A stretch of 64,000 nucleotides of DNA from Thioclava arctica (lineage in GTDB: Bacteria; Pseudomonadota; Alphaproteobacteria; Rhodobacterales; Rhodobacteraceae): contig NZ_JBFRYC010000002.1 in assembly GCF_040892615.1 (NCBI RefSeq), positions 500,112 through 564,111 on the forward strand, written 5' to 3'. Shown here in pieces: positions 18,256 to 26,715 of this stretch (position 1 is its first letter; the number at the start of each line of letters is the position of its first letter). Under the pieces are notes generated by a model. The model was not told the DNA's origin and did no database searches. It saw only the letters and a program-made list of their open reading frames with translations. Both the position numbers and the translations under genes were made by a program.

Positions 18256-20067
18256 ATGGACTGGCTGGCGCACCCGCGTGGCGCCGTCTTGATTGCCCTG
18301 CGCATCCTTGCGCTGGGGCTGTCAGCGATGGCGGGTCTTGGGGCTTTCGTGCTGTTTTTGCAATTCGGTCAGGCCGATGGCTTGCAGATCCTTGATGTCG
18401 TGCGCGCCGTTCTGATCCTGATCTCGACGCTTTGGCTGGCTTGGGGCGCGGTGCAGGCACTGATCGGGCTGACGACGTTGCCGCGCGCGCCGCGCCTTGA
18501 AGCCGGTGCCCCGATCAAAGGGGCCACCGTGGTGCTGGTGCCGGTCTATAATGAAGACCCCGTTTCGACCTTTTCACGCGTCGCGGCGATGGATGCTTCG
18601 CTGACCGCGACCGGAGAGAGTGCGCGCATCCATTTCGCAATCCTGTCGGACACGCGCAATGAAGAAATCGCGGCGCGCGAGGCGCTCGTATTCGCCCATC
18701 TCGTCGACGAGCGCGACGGGTTGGGCCGGTTCTTTTATCGCCGCCGGATCAATAATATCGGCAAGAAGGCGGGCAATATCGAGGATTTCATGACCCGCTC
18801 GGGCGCGGCTTATGATTATGCGCTGATTTTGGACGCCGACAGTTTGATGGAAGGCGAGACGATCTTGCAAATGATCCGCCGGATCGAGGCGGAACCGACC
18901 CTTGGCCTGCTGCAAACCCTGCCCCGCGTGATCCGGGCGCGCTCGCGCTTTGCCCGCGCGATGCAGTTTTCGGCCAGCTTCTTCTCGCCGGTTTTCGCGC
19001 GGGGTCTGGCGATGTTGCAAGGGCGCACCGGGCCGTTCTGGGGTCATAACGCCATCGTACGCACGCGCGCATTCGCGGAATCCTGCGGTCTGCCCGCGTT
19101 GCGTGGCACACCCCCTTTTGGCGGCCATGTGATGAGCCATGACTATGTCGAGGCCGCACTTTTGGCGCGCAAAGGCTGGCTGGTGCGGCTGGATGACGAC
19201 CTTGAGGGATCGTTCGAAGAAGGCCCCGAGAATATCGTCGATCACGCCAAACGCGACCGCCGCTGGTGTCAGGGCAACCTGCAACATGCCCGCATCATCG
19301 GCGCGCCGGGGCTGCGCGGTTGGTCGCGCTTTGTCTTTGCGCAAGGCATCATGGCCTATATCGCGCCGCTGTTTTGGCTGGGTTTTCTGGCCGCCTCGGT
19401 TGCCGCGCCGCTATTCGTGCCGCCGCCGGATTACTTCCCAGAACCCTATTGGCCGTTCCCCTATTTCCCGCCCTCCGAAGCCTCGAAGGCGATCGGTCTG
19501 GCGATTGGCATCTTTGGCCTGCTGCTGGTGCCCAAGCTGTTGATCGCGGCCCGCGCGGCGCTGCTGGGTCATGCCCGCGACTTCGGAGGCTCGGCAACGG
19601 CCTTTGCCTCAACCGTTGCAGAGCTGGCGTTTTCCTCGCTGACCGCGCCGGTGCTGCTGGCCTATGCCACGCGCTCGGTGTTTCAGGTGGTTCTGGGGCG
19701 CGATGGCGGCTGGCCGACGAACAATCGCGGCGATGGCCAGCTAGGCCTGATTGAGGGCTTTGTTGCCTCGTGGTGGATCGTGGCGATTGGGGCAAGCGGG
19801 CTGGTGCTGACCTATTTCCTCGCGCCGGGACTGCTGTTCTGGCTGCTGCCGGTGGGGCTGCCGATGCTGGCAGCACCGTGGCTCATTTCCTGGTCGTCAA
19901 AGCCCACACAATCGCACTTGATGCGCGTGCCTTCTGAAACCTCCCTGCCCCCAGTCGTGGCGCTGCACGACCGCATCCTGACGCGCTGGGACAACGCTTT
20001 CCCTGCACCCGATAATGCCCGCACCGAGCCTGCCTCGGCCGCGGGCCGGAGCCCTGCCCATGCGTGA
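18256..20067 (+). CDS. opgH: glucans biosynthesis glucosyltransferase H
   Basis: A 603-residue inner-membrane family 2 glycosyltransferase that polymerises the beta-glucan backbone from UDP-glucose. Two N-terminal helices are followed by the catalytic domain at about residues 90-330. It contains VVLVPVYNEDP, the metal-binding LILDADSLMEG, the acceptor-side GGHVMSHDYVEAALL and the processive-synthase motif RDRRWCQGNLQH (QxxRW class). Six or so helices follow. The start is 1 bp after opgI; the stop overlaps opgC by 8 bp. No opgD follows. Confidence 0.95.
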   Translation: MDWLAHPRGAVLIALRILALGLSAMAGLGAFVLFLQFGQADGLQILDVVRAVLILISTLWLAWGAVQALIGLTTLPRAPRLEAGAPIKGATVVLVPVYNEDPVSTFSRVAAMDASLTATGESARIHFAILSDTRNEEIAAREALVFAHLVDERDGLGRFFYRRRINNIGKKAGNIEDFMTRSGAAYDYALILDADSLMEGETILQMIRRIEAEPTLGLLQTLPRVIRARSRFARAMQFSASFFSPVFARGLAMLQGRTGPFWGHNAIVRTRAFAESCGLPALRGTPPFGGHVMSHDYVEAALLARKGWLVRLDDDLEGSFEEGPENIVDHAKRDRRWCQGNLQHARIIGAPGLRGWSRFVFAQGIMAYIAPLFWLGFLAASVAAPLFVPPPDYFPEPYWPFPYFPPSEASKAIGLAIGIFGLLLVPKLLIAARAALLGHARDFGGSATAFASTVAELAFSSLTAPVLLAYATRSVFQVVLGRDGGWPTNNRGDGQLGLIEGFVASWWIVAIGASGLVLTYFLAPGLLFWLLPVGLPMLAAPWLISWSSKPTQSHLMRVPSETSLPPVVALHDRILTRWDNAFPAPDNARTEPASAAGRSPAHA

Positions 20068-21274
20068 TATCACGGTCCTTAAATCTGTGCGTGACCTGCG
20101 GATTGATCTGTTCCGCGGACTCGCTTTGGTGATGATCTTTGCCGATCATATTCCGGGCAATTTCTATGAACATCTCACCACCCGAAATCTGGGCTTTTCC
20201 GATGCGGCGGAGGGGTTTGTCTTTATGTCCGGTATCGCTGCCGCGCTGGCCTATGGTCCGGCCTTGGCGCGCGGGCTGAACTGGGAAGGCACGTCGCGGC
20301 TATGGGGCCGGGCATGGCTGCTATATCTCGTGCATATGATGACTGCGATCTGGGCGATTGCGATTGTCTCGGCGGCGGTGCAGTTCTGGGGCGCGGATGT
20401 GATGCTGACCAAGAACGCGTTCAAGAGCTTTACCACCGATCCGTTCGGCTTTCTGATCGGCATCGCAAGCCTTGGGCATCAGCTGGGCTATGTGAACATC
20501 CTGCCGATGTATATGGTGCTGTTGCTGATGGCGCCGGGGTTGATCCGGCTGGGGCAGCGCGCGCCGATGGGTCTGCTTGCGACCTCGGTCGGGCTTTGGG
20601 CGGTGGCGGGGCTGTTGCGGTTGAACCTGCCGAACTATCCGATGCCGGGAGGGTGGTTTTTCAACCCCTTCGCTTGGCAGTTGGTGTTTTCCCTCGGCCT
20701 GCTGACCGGGCTTGCGCTGCGACAGGGGCACCGGCTGGTGGCAGTGCGCGGCTGGCTGGTCGCGCTGGCGGCGGGCTGGTTGGTTCTGACGGCGGTTTGG
20801 GTGAATTCAGATTGGATGCTGGCGAATTTCGGTCATGGCACATGGCAGTTGCGTCAATGGGGCGTGCCGTTCTTTGTCGCGGGTTTTGACAAGACCTTTG
20901 AATCGCTGCCGCGCCTGCTTCATCTGTTATCGCTGGCCTATATTCTATCGCTGCCCGGCATCATCCCACGGATCGCTGCGGCGCGTGTGCTGGAACCGAT
21001 CCGCATGTTGGGGCGTCATTCGCTGCCGGTTTTTGCCACTGGCACGGTGTTGGCTATCGCGGGACAGGCCGTGAAAACGGTCCATCCCGGCGGCTTTGTC
21101 CAAGATAGCGCGCTGATCTTTGGCGGGTTGGCTTTGCAATTCGTACTGGCCTATCTGCGCGACCGCTACGGCCCCAAAGCGCGCCGGTCTGCGAAAAAAC
21201 TGGCCGAGGCACATCACGCAGCCAGCGTCGCTCCCGCAGCGCCTACGCAAATGCTGATCCGCGCCGCCGAATAG
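20060..21274 (+). CDS. opgC: OpgC family membrane acyltransferase (glucan substitution)
   Basis: A 404-residue polytopic protein of the OpgC/acyltransferase-3 type. In R. sphaeroides OpgC adds succinyl groups to the glucans from the cytoplasmic side. The signature at the N terminus is RIDLFRGLALVMIFADHIPG, followed by about ten helices and a basic C-terminal tail after residue 370. The ATG at 20060 lies inside the last codons of opgH, so translation is coupled. It completes the operon. Confidence 0.9.
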   Translation: MRDITVLKSVRDLRIDLFRGLALVMIFADHIPGNFYEHLTTRNLGFSDAAEGFVFMSGIAAALAYGPALARGLNWEGTSRLWGRAWLLYLVHMMTAIWAIAIVSAAVQFWGADVMLTKNAFKSFTTDPFGFLIGIASLGHQLGYVNILPMYMVLLLMAPGLIRLGQRAPMGLLATSVGLWAVAGLLRLNLPNYPMPGGWFFNPFAWQLVFSLGLLTGLALRQGHRLVAVRGWLVALAAGWLVLTAVWVNSDWMLANFGHGTWQLRQWGVPFFVAGFDKTFESLPRLLHLLSLAYILSLPGIIPRIAAARVLEPIRMLGRHSLPVFATGTVLAIAGQAVKTVHPGGFVQDSALIFGGLALQFVLAYLRDRYGPKARRSAKKLAEAHHAASVAPAAPTQMLIRAAE

Positions 21275-21284
21275 GCGCGGATCA
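21255..21284. terminator. hairpin between convergent opgC and LysR genes
   Basis: An 11-bp perfect inverted repeat (21255-21265 with 21274-21284, 8-nt loop) spans the opgC stop and reaches the end of the convergent LysR gene. There is no T run, so it may be a weak bidirectional terminator or a 3'-end stabiliser. Confidence 0.4.
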
Positions 21285-22178
21285 ATCCGAGATCAGCCCC
21301 TCGGATTTCAGCGCCTGCTCTCTGATCGCTTTGACGGCGGCCTGCACCTTGGGCGTGCGGTGCAAATCCACATGGGTCACCAGCCAGATATTGGAATCCC
21401 AACTGTCATAGGGTTTCACCACCTCTTCCAGCGTCGGATCGGAGCGCCCCATCGGCACGGTCAAAAAGCCCATGCCCAAACCCTGTTTGATCGCATCAAC
21501 CTGCGCCTCGTGCTCATTGGCGCGAAACACGACATTCTCATCGGGCACGTTTTCGGAAATCCAGCGAAAGAAAGGCGCGCGACTATCGCGATTATCCGTC
21601 GAGACGAAACGATGCTTTGACATGTCTTCCTTGCTGCGCGGAATGCCGTAGCGCTCAACATAGGAGTGGCTGGCATAGAGCGTGTTTTGCATCCGCCCCA
21701 GCGATTGCACCACATTGTCAGGCTCGGTCGGGCGGTTGCCAGCGCGGATCGCGACATGAGCCTCGCCATATTCCAGCCGGAACACCCGCAGATCGGTCAA
21801 ATATCGCAGCCGCAATTCGGGGTAGTCGAGCAGCAATTTATGCATCGCCGGCAGCACCAGAACCGAGGCCGGAGTGATCGAGGTCACGATCAATTCGCCC
21901 GACACCTCTTCGCCCGCCCCGGCAATCCGCGCTGCCAACTGGCTGAACTGATCCTCGGTCGCCTGCCCCACCGACAGCAATTGCTGGCCCGCCTCGGTCG
22001 GGGTGTAGCCGCGCGGATGGCGCTGAAACAGCTTGGTGTGCAGCTTCTCTTCAAGCGAATCCACATGTCGAATGACCGTCGCATGATGCACGCCAAGCAC
22101 CTCGGCTGCGCCCGAAACGGTGCCCACCCGTGCCACCTGAAAAGCGGTCCGAATTTCGTCCCAGCTATCTAAACCCAT
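21282..22178 (-). CDS. LysR-family transcriptional regulator
   Basis: A 298-residue regulator. The winged helix-turn-helix is at residues 5-64 (TAFQVARVGTVSGAAEVLGV...VIRHVDSLEEKL), followed by the effector-binding domain from about residue 92 (GELIVTSITPASVLVLPAMH). The ATG at 22178 places the HTH at the expected distance; an open reading to 22430 would overlap the azoreductase gene. It is divergent from azoR, which it probably controls as LysR proteins usually do with their neighbour. The inducer may be a quinone or electrophile, by inference from the neighbour only. Confidence 0.9.
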   Translation of the reverse strand: MGLDSWDEIRTAFQVARVGTVSGAAEVLGVHHATVIRHVDSLEEKLHTKLFQRHPRGYTPTEAGQQLLSVGQATEDQFSQLAARIAGAGEEVSGELIVTSITPASVLVLPAMHKLLLDYPELRLRYLTDLRVFRLEYGEAHVAIRAGNRPTEPDNVVQSLGRMQNTLYASHSYVERYGIPRSKEDMSKHRFVSTDNRDSRAPFFRWISENVPDENVVFRANEHEAQVDAIKQGLGMGFLTVPMGRSDPTLEEVVKPYDSWDSNIWLVTHVDLHRTPKVQAAVKAIREQALKSEGLISD

Positions 22179-22201
22179 CTCAAAGCGCCCACCTGTGCAT
22201 T

Positions 22202-22248
22202 TACGAACGTATCCTGATCGATCATGCCAGTTGCGTTCTTTTGTGCAA
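22202..22248. promoter_or_regulatory. candidate LysR operator region
   Basis: The 112-bp gap between the LysR gene and azoR holds two short inverted repeats: TACG-N2-CGTA (22202-22211) and TTGC-N10-GCAA (22231-22248). The second has the spacing of T-N11-A LysR sites. Short arms keep confidence low. Confidence 0.3.
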
Positions 22249-22290
22249 GCGCCATTTTCAACCCACCTGATAAAAATATGGAGACCTCCC

Positions 22291-22863
22291 ATGACAAGCA
22301 TCCTGCGCATCGACAGTTCCATCAAGGGCGACGCGTCAATCACCCGCCGCCTGACCGCCAAGATCACCGACCATCTGGGCGGCGATGTCAGCGTGCGCGA
22401 CACCACCAAGCTGCCGCTGATTGATGGCAACTGGATCGGTGCGGCCTATACCCCCGCCGATCAGCGCAGCGAGGCGCAAAAAGAACAGCTGGCCCTGTCT
22501 GATGCCTTGATTGCCGAATTGAAAGCCGCCGACACGCTGGTGATCGGCATGCCGCTGTATAACTTCGGTGTGACAGGTCCGCTGAAAGCGTGGATCGACA
22601 TGATCTGCCGCGTGGGCGAGACCTTCCGCTACACTGAGAGCGGGCCCGAGGGCCTTGTGGCTCCCAAGCGTGTGTTTATCGCCTACGCTGCGGGCGGTGT
22701 CCCCCACGGGTCAGGCTTTGATCACGCCTCGGGCTATCTGCGTCAGGTTCTGGGCTTTATCGGCCTGACCGATCTGACCTTTGTTGCCGCCGAAGGTGTC
22801 GCGGTCGATGAAGCCGTCGCGATCGCCAAAGCCGAAGAACAGATCGCAGGCCTCGCCGCCTGA
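22291..22863 (+). CDS. azoR: FMN-dependent NADH:quinone oxidoreductase / azoreductase
   Basis: A 190-residue flavodoxin-like enzyme that reduces quinones and azo bonds by two electrons. Evidence is the FMN-binding N terminus ILRIDSSIKGDASITRRL, the MPLYNFGVTGPLKAWID motif near residues 88-104, and YAAGGVPHGSG near 133. Start ATG follows GGAGACCTCCC. It faces a divergent LysR regulator, suggesting induction by quinone or electrophile stress, and ends before a hairpin terminator. Confidence 0.9.
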   Translation: MTSILRIDSSIKGDASITRRLTAKITDHLGGDVSVRDTTKLPLIDGNWIGAAYTPADQRSEAQKEQLALSDALIAELKAADTLVIGMPLYNFGVTGPLKAWIDMICRVGETFRYTESGPEGLVAPKRVFIAYAAGGVPHGSGFDHASGYLRQVLGFIGLTDLTFVAAEGVAVDEAVAIAKAEEQIAGLAA

Positions 22864-22884
22864 TCCCAAAGGTTCCTCCCCGAT

Positions 22885-22928
22885 AAGGCCCCGTGGTTGA
22901 CCTGTGGTTGACTCTGCGGGGCCTTTGT
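22885..22928 (+). terminator. terminator downstream of azoR
   Basis: A 9-bp perfect inverted repeat AAGGCCCCG (22885-22893) / CGGGGCCTT (22917-22925) ends in a short T stretch. The 23-nt loop contains a direct repeat of TGGTTGAC, whose second copy also supplies the -35 box of the ffh promoter. Confidence 0.5.
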
Positions 22929-22936
22929 CCTATCCA
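22908..22936 (+). promoter_or_regulatory. candidate promoter of the ffh operon
   Basis: TTGACT (22908-22913), a 17-nt spacer, and TATCCA (22931-22936) predict a start near 22943. That start is just upstream of a series of stem-loops, giving a leader of about 120 nt. Confidence 0.5.
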
Positions 22937-22942
22937 CGCCCA

Positions 22943-23061
22943 GATTCCCCGGAGGACTATTCCCTCCGGTCCCGGCATTCGGTCGGGATCGCCACCAGTC
23001 AGCGCGTTGCGCCCACTGGTGTGCTTGTCGTTTGCTTGGCTCTGCCACTGGAGGGTGACCC
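22943..23061 (+). promoter_or_regulatory. structured 5' leader of ffh
   Basis: Three consecutive stem-loops fill the leader. The first is CCGGAGG/CCTCCGG (22949-22955/22963-22969). The second is CCCGG/TCGGG (22971-22975/22983-22987). The third is CACCAGT/ACTGGTG (22993-22999/23015-23021) with an inner GCGC/GCGC stem. The 3' arm of hairpin 1 (CCCTCC, 22962-22967) is also complementary to the ffh ribosome-binding site GGAGGG (23050-23055), so two exclusive folds exist. I do not match it to a named riboswitch class. Confidence 0.45.
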
Positions 23062-24558
23062 ATGTTCGAAAGTCTTTCAGAACGCCTTGGCGGCGTATTC
23101 GACCGGCTCACCAAACAAGGCGCACTGTCCGCCGATGACGTAAAAACCGCGCTGCGCGAAGTGCGCGTGGCCCTGCTTGAGGCGGATGTTTCGCTGCCGG
23201 TCGCACAGCAATTCGTGAAATCGGTTGAGGGCAAGGCGACCGGCGCTTCCGTGACCAAATCGGTCACGCCCGGTCAGCAGGTCGTCAAGATTGTGCATGA
23301 CGAGCTGATCGCGATGCTCGCGGGCGAGGGTCCCGCCGATACGCTGAAAATCGACAACCCGCCCGCGCCGATCCTGATGGTCGGCCTGCAAGGCTCGGGG
23401 AAAACGACCACTACCGCGAAGCTCGCCAAACGGCTGAAGGATCGCGAAGGCAAGCGGGTGCTGATGGCCTCGCTGGACACCAACCGCCCCGCCGCAATGG
23501 AGCAGTTGCAAATTCTCGGCACCCAGATCGGCGTTGACACGCTGCCGATCATCAAAGGCGAAACCGCCGTGCAGATCGCCAAGCGCGCCAAGCAACAGGC
23601 GACACTGGGCGGCTATGACGTTTACATGCTCGACACCGCCGGGCGCTTGCATATCGACGAAGTCCTGATGGACGAAGTGCAGGCGGTTCGTGACGTGGCG
23701 AACCCGCGCGAGACCCTGCTGGTGGTCGATGGTCTGACCGGTCAGGACGCTGTGAATGTGGCCACCGAGTTTGACGAAAAAGTCGGCGTCACCGGCGTCG
23801 TGCTGACGCGGATGGATGGCGACGGGCGCGGCGGTGCGGCACTGTCGATGCGTGCCGTCACCGGCAAACCGATCCGCTTTGTCGGTCTTGGCGAAAAGAT
23901 GGATGCGCTTGAGACCTTTGAGGCCGAACGTGTCGCGGGCCGTATCCTTGGCATGGGCGATATTGTCGCGCTGGTCGAGCGCGCGCAAGAAACGCTGGAA
24001 CAGGAACAAGCCGAGCGCATGGCCAAGCGCTTTCAAAAGGGCCTGTTCAACATGAACGACATGAAGGGCCAGCTTGATCAGATGCTCAAGATGGGCGGCA
24101 TGCAGGGCGTGATGGGCATGATGCCGGGCATGGCGAAATACGCCAAGCAAGCCGAAGATGCGGGCCTGAACGACAAAACGATCACGCATCAGATCGCGCT
24201 GATCAATTCGATGACCAAGAAAGAGCGCGCCAATCCACAGATCCTGCAAGCAAGCCGCAAAAAGCGGATCGCGGCAGGTTCGGGCTTGGAGGTGTCTGAC
24301 CTCAACAAGCTGCTCAAGATGCACCGCCAGATGTCGGACCAGATGAAAAAGCTGTCCAAGATGGGCAAGGGCGGGATGCTCAAGCAGGCGATGAAACTGA
24401 TGGGCGGCAAGGGCGGCACGCCCGATCTGGCCAATATGGACCCCGCCGAACTGGAAGCCGCCGCCAAAGCGATGGGCGGCAAGCTGCCCAAGGGCGGCTT
24501 GGGTGGATTGGGCGGCGCACTGCCGCCGGGCCTGTCGGGCTTTGGAAAGAAGAACTGA
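23062..24558 (+). CDS. ffh: signal recognition particle protein Ffh
   Basis: A 498-residue SRP54 GTPase that targets nascent inner-membrane proteins to the translocon with SRP RNA. The N domain is at residues 1-90. The G domain has G1 GLQGSGKTTT near residue 109, DTAGRL near 192 and TRMDGDGRGG near 250. The Met-rich M domain runs from about 325 (MNDMKGQLDQMLKMGGMQG) and ends in a Gly-rich tail. The ATG at 23062 follows GGAGGG. It is the first gene of a supra-operon with chorismate mutase, rpsP, rimM and trmD. Confidence 0.97.
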   Translation: MFESLSERLGGVFDRLTKQGALSADDVKTALREVRVALLEADVSLPVAQQFVKSVEGKATGASVTKSVTPGQQVVKIVHDELIAMLAGEGPADTLKIDNPPAPILMVGLQGSGKTTTTAKLAKRLKDREGKRVLMASLDTNRPAAMEQLQILGTQIGVDTLPIIKGETAVQIAKRAKQQATLGGYDVYMLDTAGRLHIDEVLMDEVQAVRDVANPRETLLVVDGLTGQDAVNVATEFDEKVGVTGVVLTRMDGDGRGGAALSMRAVTGKPIRFVGLGEKMDALETFEAERVAGRILGMGDIVALVERAQETLEQEQAERMAKRFQKGLFNMNDMKGQLDQMLKMGGMQGVMGMMPGMAKYAKQAEDAGLNDKTITHQIALINSMTKKERANPQILQASRKKRIAAGSGLEVSDLNKLLKMHRQMSDQMKKLSKMGKGGMLKQAMKLMGGKGGTPDLANMDPAELEAAAKAMGGKLPKGGLGGLGGALPPGLSGFGKKN

Positions 24559-24562
24559 GCCG

Positions 24563-24859
24563 ATGAGTGACGCAACCACCCGCGCCGCCGATCTGCTGGC
24601 CGAGCATCGCGACAGCATCGACCGGCTCGATGCCGTACTGATCTACACCCTGGCCGAGCGGTTCGCTCAGACCAAGGCCGTGGGCAAGCTCAAGGCCGAG
24701 CACCAGCTTCCGCCCTCTGACCCCGCACGCGAGGCCACGCAGATTGCACGCCTTGAAACGCTGGCGCTGCAATCCGGGCTCGACCCGGAATTCGCCAAGA
24801 AATTCCTGAATTTCGTGATTTCGGAAGTGATCCGCCACCACGAACGATTCCAGAAATAA
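24563..24859 (+). CDS. chorismate mutase (AroQ class)
   Basis: A 98-residue all-helical AroQ-type mutase converting chorismate to prephenate for Phe/Tyr synthesis. Key features are the first helix LAEHRDSIDRLDAVLIYTLAERFA with its catalytic Arg, then Lys in AVGKLKAEH, and the last helix FLNFVISEVIRHH. It starts 4 bp after the ffh stop. Placement between ffh and rpsP is common in Rhodobacteraceae and links aromatic synthesis to the translation operon only by position. Confidence 0.9.
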   Translation: MSDATTRAADLLAEHRDSIDRLDAVLIYTLAERFAQTKAVGKLKAEHQLPPSDPAREATQIARLETLALQSGLDPEFAKKFLNFVISEVIRHHERFQK

Positions 24860-24916
24860 CACCAGAAATGACGGGCTAGTTTCGCCCATCACCAGCCATC
24901 CAAAGGAGATAACGCA

Positions 24917-25303
24917 ATGGCTATGAAGATCCGTCTCGCCCGTGGGGGCTCCAAGAAGCGCCCGTTCTACTCGATCGTCGCTACCGACTCGCGCATGCCG
25001 CGCGACGGTCGCTTCCTCGAAAAGCTGGGCACCTATAACCCGCTGCTCGCCAAAGACAGCGAAGAGCGCGTGAAAATGGACGTCGAGCGCGTCAAGCATT
25101 GGCTTGAAAAGGGCGCACAGCCCACCGACCGTATCGCACGCTTCCTCGAAGCTTCGGGCGTCGTTGCCAAGACCGAGCGCAAGAACCTAAAGAAAGCTGT
25201 TCCCGGCAAGAAAGCCACCGAGCGCGCCGAACAGAAAGCCGCCAAAGAAGCCGCGGCCAACGCTCCGGCCGAAGAGCCTGCAGCCGAAGCCTCGGCGGAA
25301 TAA
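24917..25303 (+). CDS. rpsP: 30S ribosomal protein S16
   Basis: A 128-residue S16, a small-subunit assembly protein. The conserved N-terminal 80 residues (MKIRLARGGSKKRPFYSIVA...FLEKLGTYNPLL) are followed by an Ala/Glu/Lys-rich tail after residue 95 typical of alphaproteobacteria. The ATG at 24917 follows AAAGGAG; a second ATG at 24923 is also possible. Confidence 0.97.
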   Translation: MAMKIRLARGGSKKRPFYSIVATDSRMPRDGRFLEKLGTYNPLLAKDSEERVKMDVERVKHWLEKGAQPTDRIARFLEASGVVAKTERKNLKKAVPGKKATERAEQKAAKEAAANAPAEEPAAEASAE

Positions 25304-25383
25304 TCCGCGTCGTTTAGGATGGATGGTGGGCCGGGCAGGTTTTGCTCGGCCCCTGCCCGTTTTCGGGATTTAGGAGCGCAGTC

Positions 25384-25890
25384 ATGTCCACTCTCGAGCG
25401 TATCTGTGTGGGCGCCATCGCCGGCGCCTTTGGCGTGCAAGGCGAGGTCCGCATCAAAAGCTTTTGCGCCGAACCCGAAGACATCGCCCATTACGCGCCG
25501 CTTTATAGCGAAGACGGCGCACAGACATATGAGATCAAACTCACCCGCCCGCTCAAGAACGGGTTGGGCGCGCGCATCAAGGGCGTTGCGACCAAAGAAC
25601 AGGCCGATGCGCTGCGGGGTACAACGCTTTGGACCGATCGCGCGCAGCTACCCTCGCTGCCCGATGATGAATTTTACCACGCCGATCTGATCGGGCTTGA
25701 GGTTGTCGATACCGGCGGCGCGAAAGTCGGATCGGTGCGCGCGGTGCACAATCACGGCGCGGGCGACATTCTGGAAATCAACGCGCCGGGGCGCAAGACC
25801 CCGCTGCTGTTGCCCTTCACCAAGGCTATCGTGCCCACGGTCGATCTGGCCGCCGCACGCATCGTGATCGACCCGCCCGAGGATCTGTAG
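25384..25890 (+). CDS. rimM: ribosome maturation factor RimM
   Basis: A 168-residue protein that binds S19 and helps mature the 30S head. It has the RimM N-terminal beta barrel (ICVGAIAGAFGVQGEVRIKSF) and the C-terminal PRC barrel (EFYHADLIGLEVVDTGGAKVG ... LLLPFTKAIVP). The start at 25384 follows TAGGAG. It lies 80 bp after rpsP and 3 bp before the sulfotransferase-like gene. Confidence 0.95.
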   Translation: MSTLERICVGAIAGAFGVQGEVRIKSFCAEPEDIAHYAPLYSEDGAQTYEIKLTRPLKNGLGARIKGVATKEQADALRGTTLWTDRAQLPSLPDDEFYHADLIGLEVVDTGGAKVGSVRAVHNHGAGDILEINAPGRKTPLLLPFTKAIVPTVDLAAARIVIDPPEDL

Positions 25891-25893
25891 CGG

Positions 25894-26715
25894 ATGCGCG
25901 TGATCGTTCATGCGGGCTTTCACAAGACCGGCAGTTCGACGATTCAAGCGATCTTGCGCGAGGCCCGCGACCGCCTGCCCGATTGGGTTTTCGGACTGCG
26001 CTATGACATTGCGGGGATTTCGCGCGCCGCGCGCCATGTCTCGCTCAATGGTGATCCGCTGGAACTGGGTCTGTTCAAGGCCGCGCTGGCCGATTGGCTG
26101 GGCGAACAACGCCGTGACGCGCGCGGCATCGTCATCTCGAACGAGCGGATCATGGGCGCGATGCCGGGCGATCCGAACGTATCCAGCTACGCGGTCGCGC
26201 CGATCCTGCTGGCCGCGATGCGCGATGTGATCCACAAGCAGCTCGGCAAATCGGTCGATCTGCAATTCTACCTTTCGACCCGCGATCCCGCCGCCTGGAT
26301 CGACAGCCTGCATTGGCAACAGGTGCGCACCAGCACTCTGGCCGAAACGCAGGCAAGTTTTCGCGCCCGGATCACGCCGCAGTTTCAAATCGAGTCTGTG
26401 CTGGCGCAGACCCGCGCCGCATTGGGGGGCACGCTGCTGATCACGCATCCGCTTGAACACAGCAAAACCCGCCCCGAAGGTCCGATAGCGCCGCTGCTTG
26501 ACCTGATGAATCTCAGCCCGGCGGAGCGCGCGCAGATCAAACCGGCGCCTCCCCAGAACGCGCGGCCACGCGGGGTTGATTTGACGGCTTTGGCCGATGC
26601 CTTGGCCGCGATCAACGCGCAGCGATTGCCTACGGATGCGGCAGAACAGGCCAAGCGCGATGTCATGCGCGAGGCATGGCGCGAGGACGCAAAATTGAGG
26701 GCGAATAATGACTGA
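25894..26715 (+). CDS. sulfotransferase-like P-loop protein
   Basis: A 273-residue protein. Its N terminus VIVHAGFHKTGSSTIQAIL resembles the 5'-phosphosulfate-binding loop of PAPS-dependent sulfotransferases (HKTGSS/T). A second segment, VDLQFYLSTRDPAAWIDSLHWQQV, resembles the 3'-phosphate-binding region with Arg and Ser. It has no signal peptide. It is inserted between rimM and trmD and overlaps trmD by 8 bp, so it is co-expressed with ribosome-maturation genes. The acceptor is unknown; it could sulfate a polysaccharide or have another role. Confidence 0.65.
   Translation: MRVIVHAGFHKTGSSTIQAILREARDRLPDWVFGLRYDIAGISRAARHVSLNGDPLELGLFKAALADWLGEQRRDARGIVISNERIMGAMPGDPNVSSYAVAPILLAAMRDVIHKQLGKSVDLQFYLSTRDPAAWIDSLHWQQVRTSTLAETQASFRARITPQFQIESVLAQTRAALGGTLLITHPLEHSKTRPEGPIAPLLDLMNLSPAERAQIKPAPPQNARPRGVDLTALADALAAINAQRLPTDAAEQAKRDVMREAWREDAKLRANND

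Noticed and set aside
22943..23061. SRP RNA (ffs) upstream of ffh
   Set aside because: The conserved GGTCAGG...GGAAGGAAGCAGCC domain IV is absent; the stem-loops are better read as an mRNA leader.
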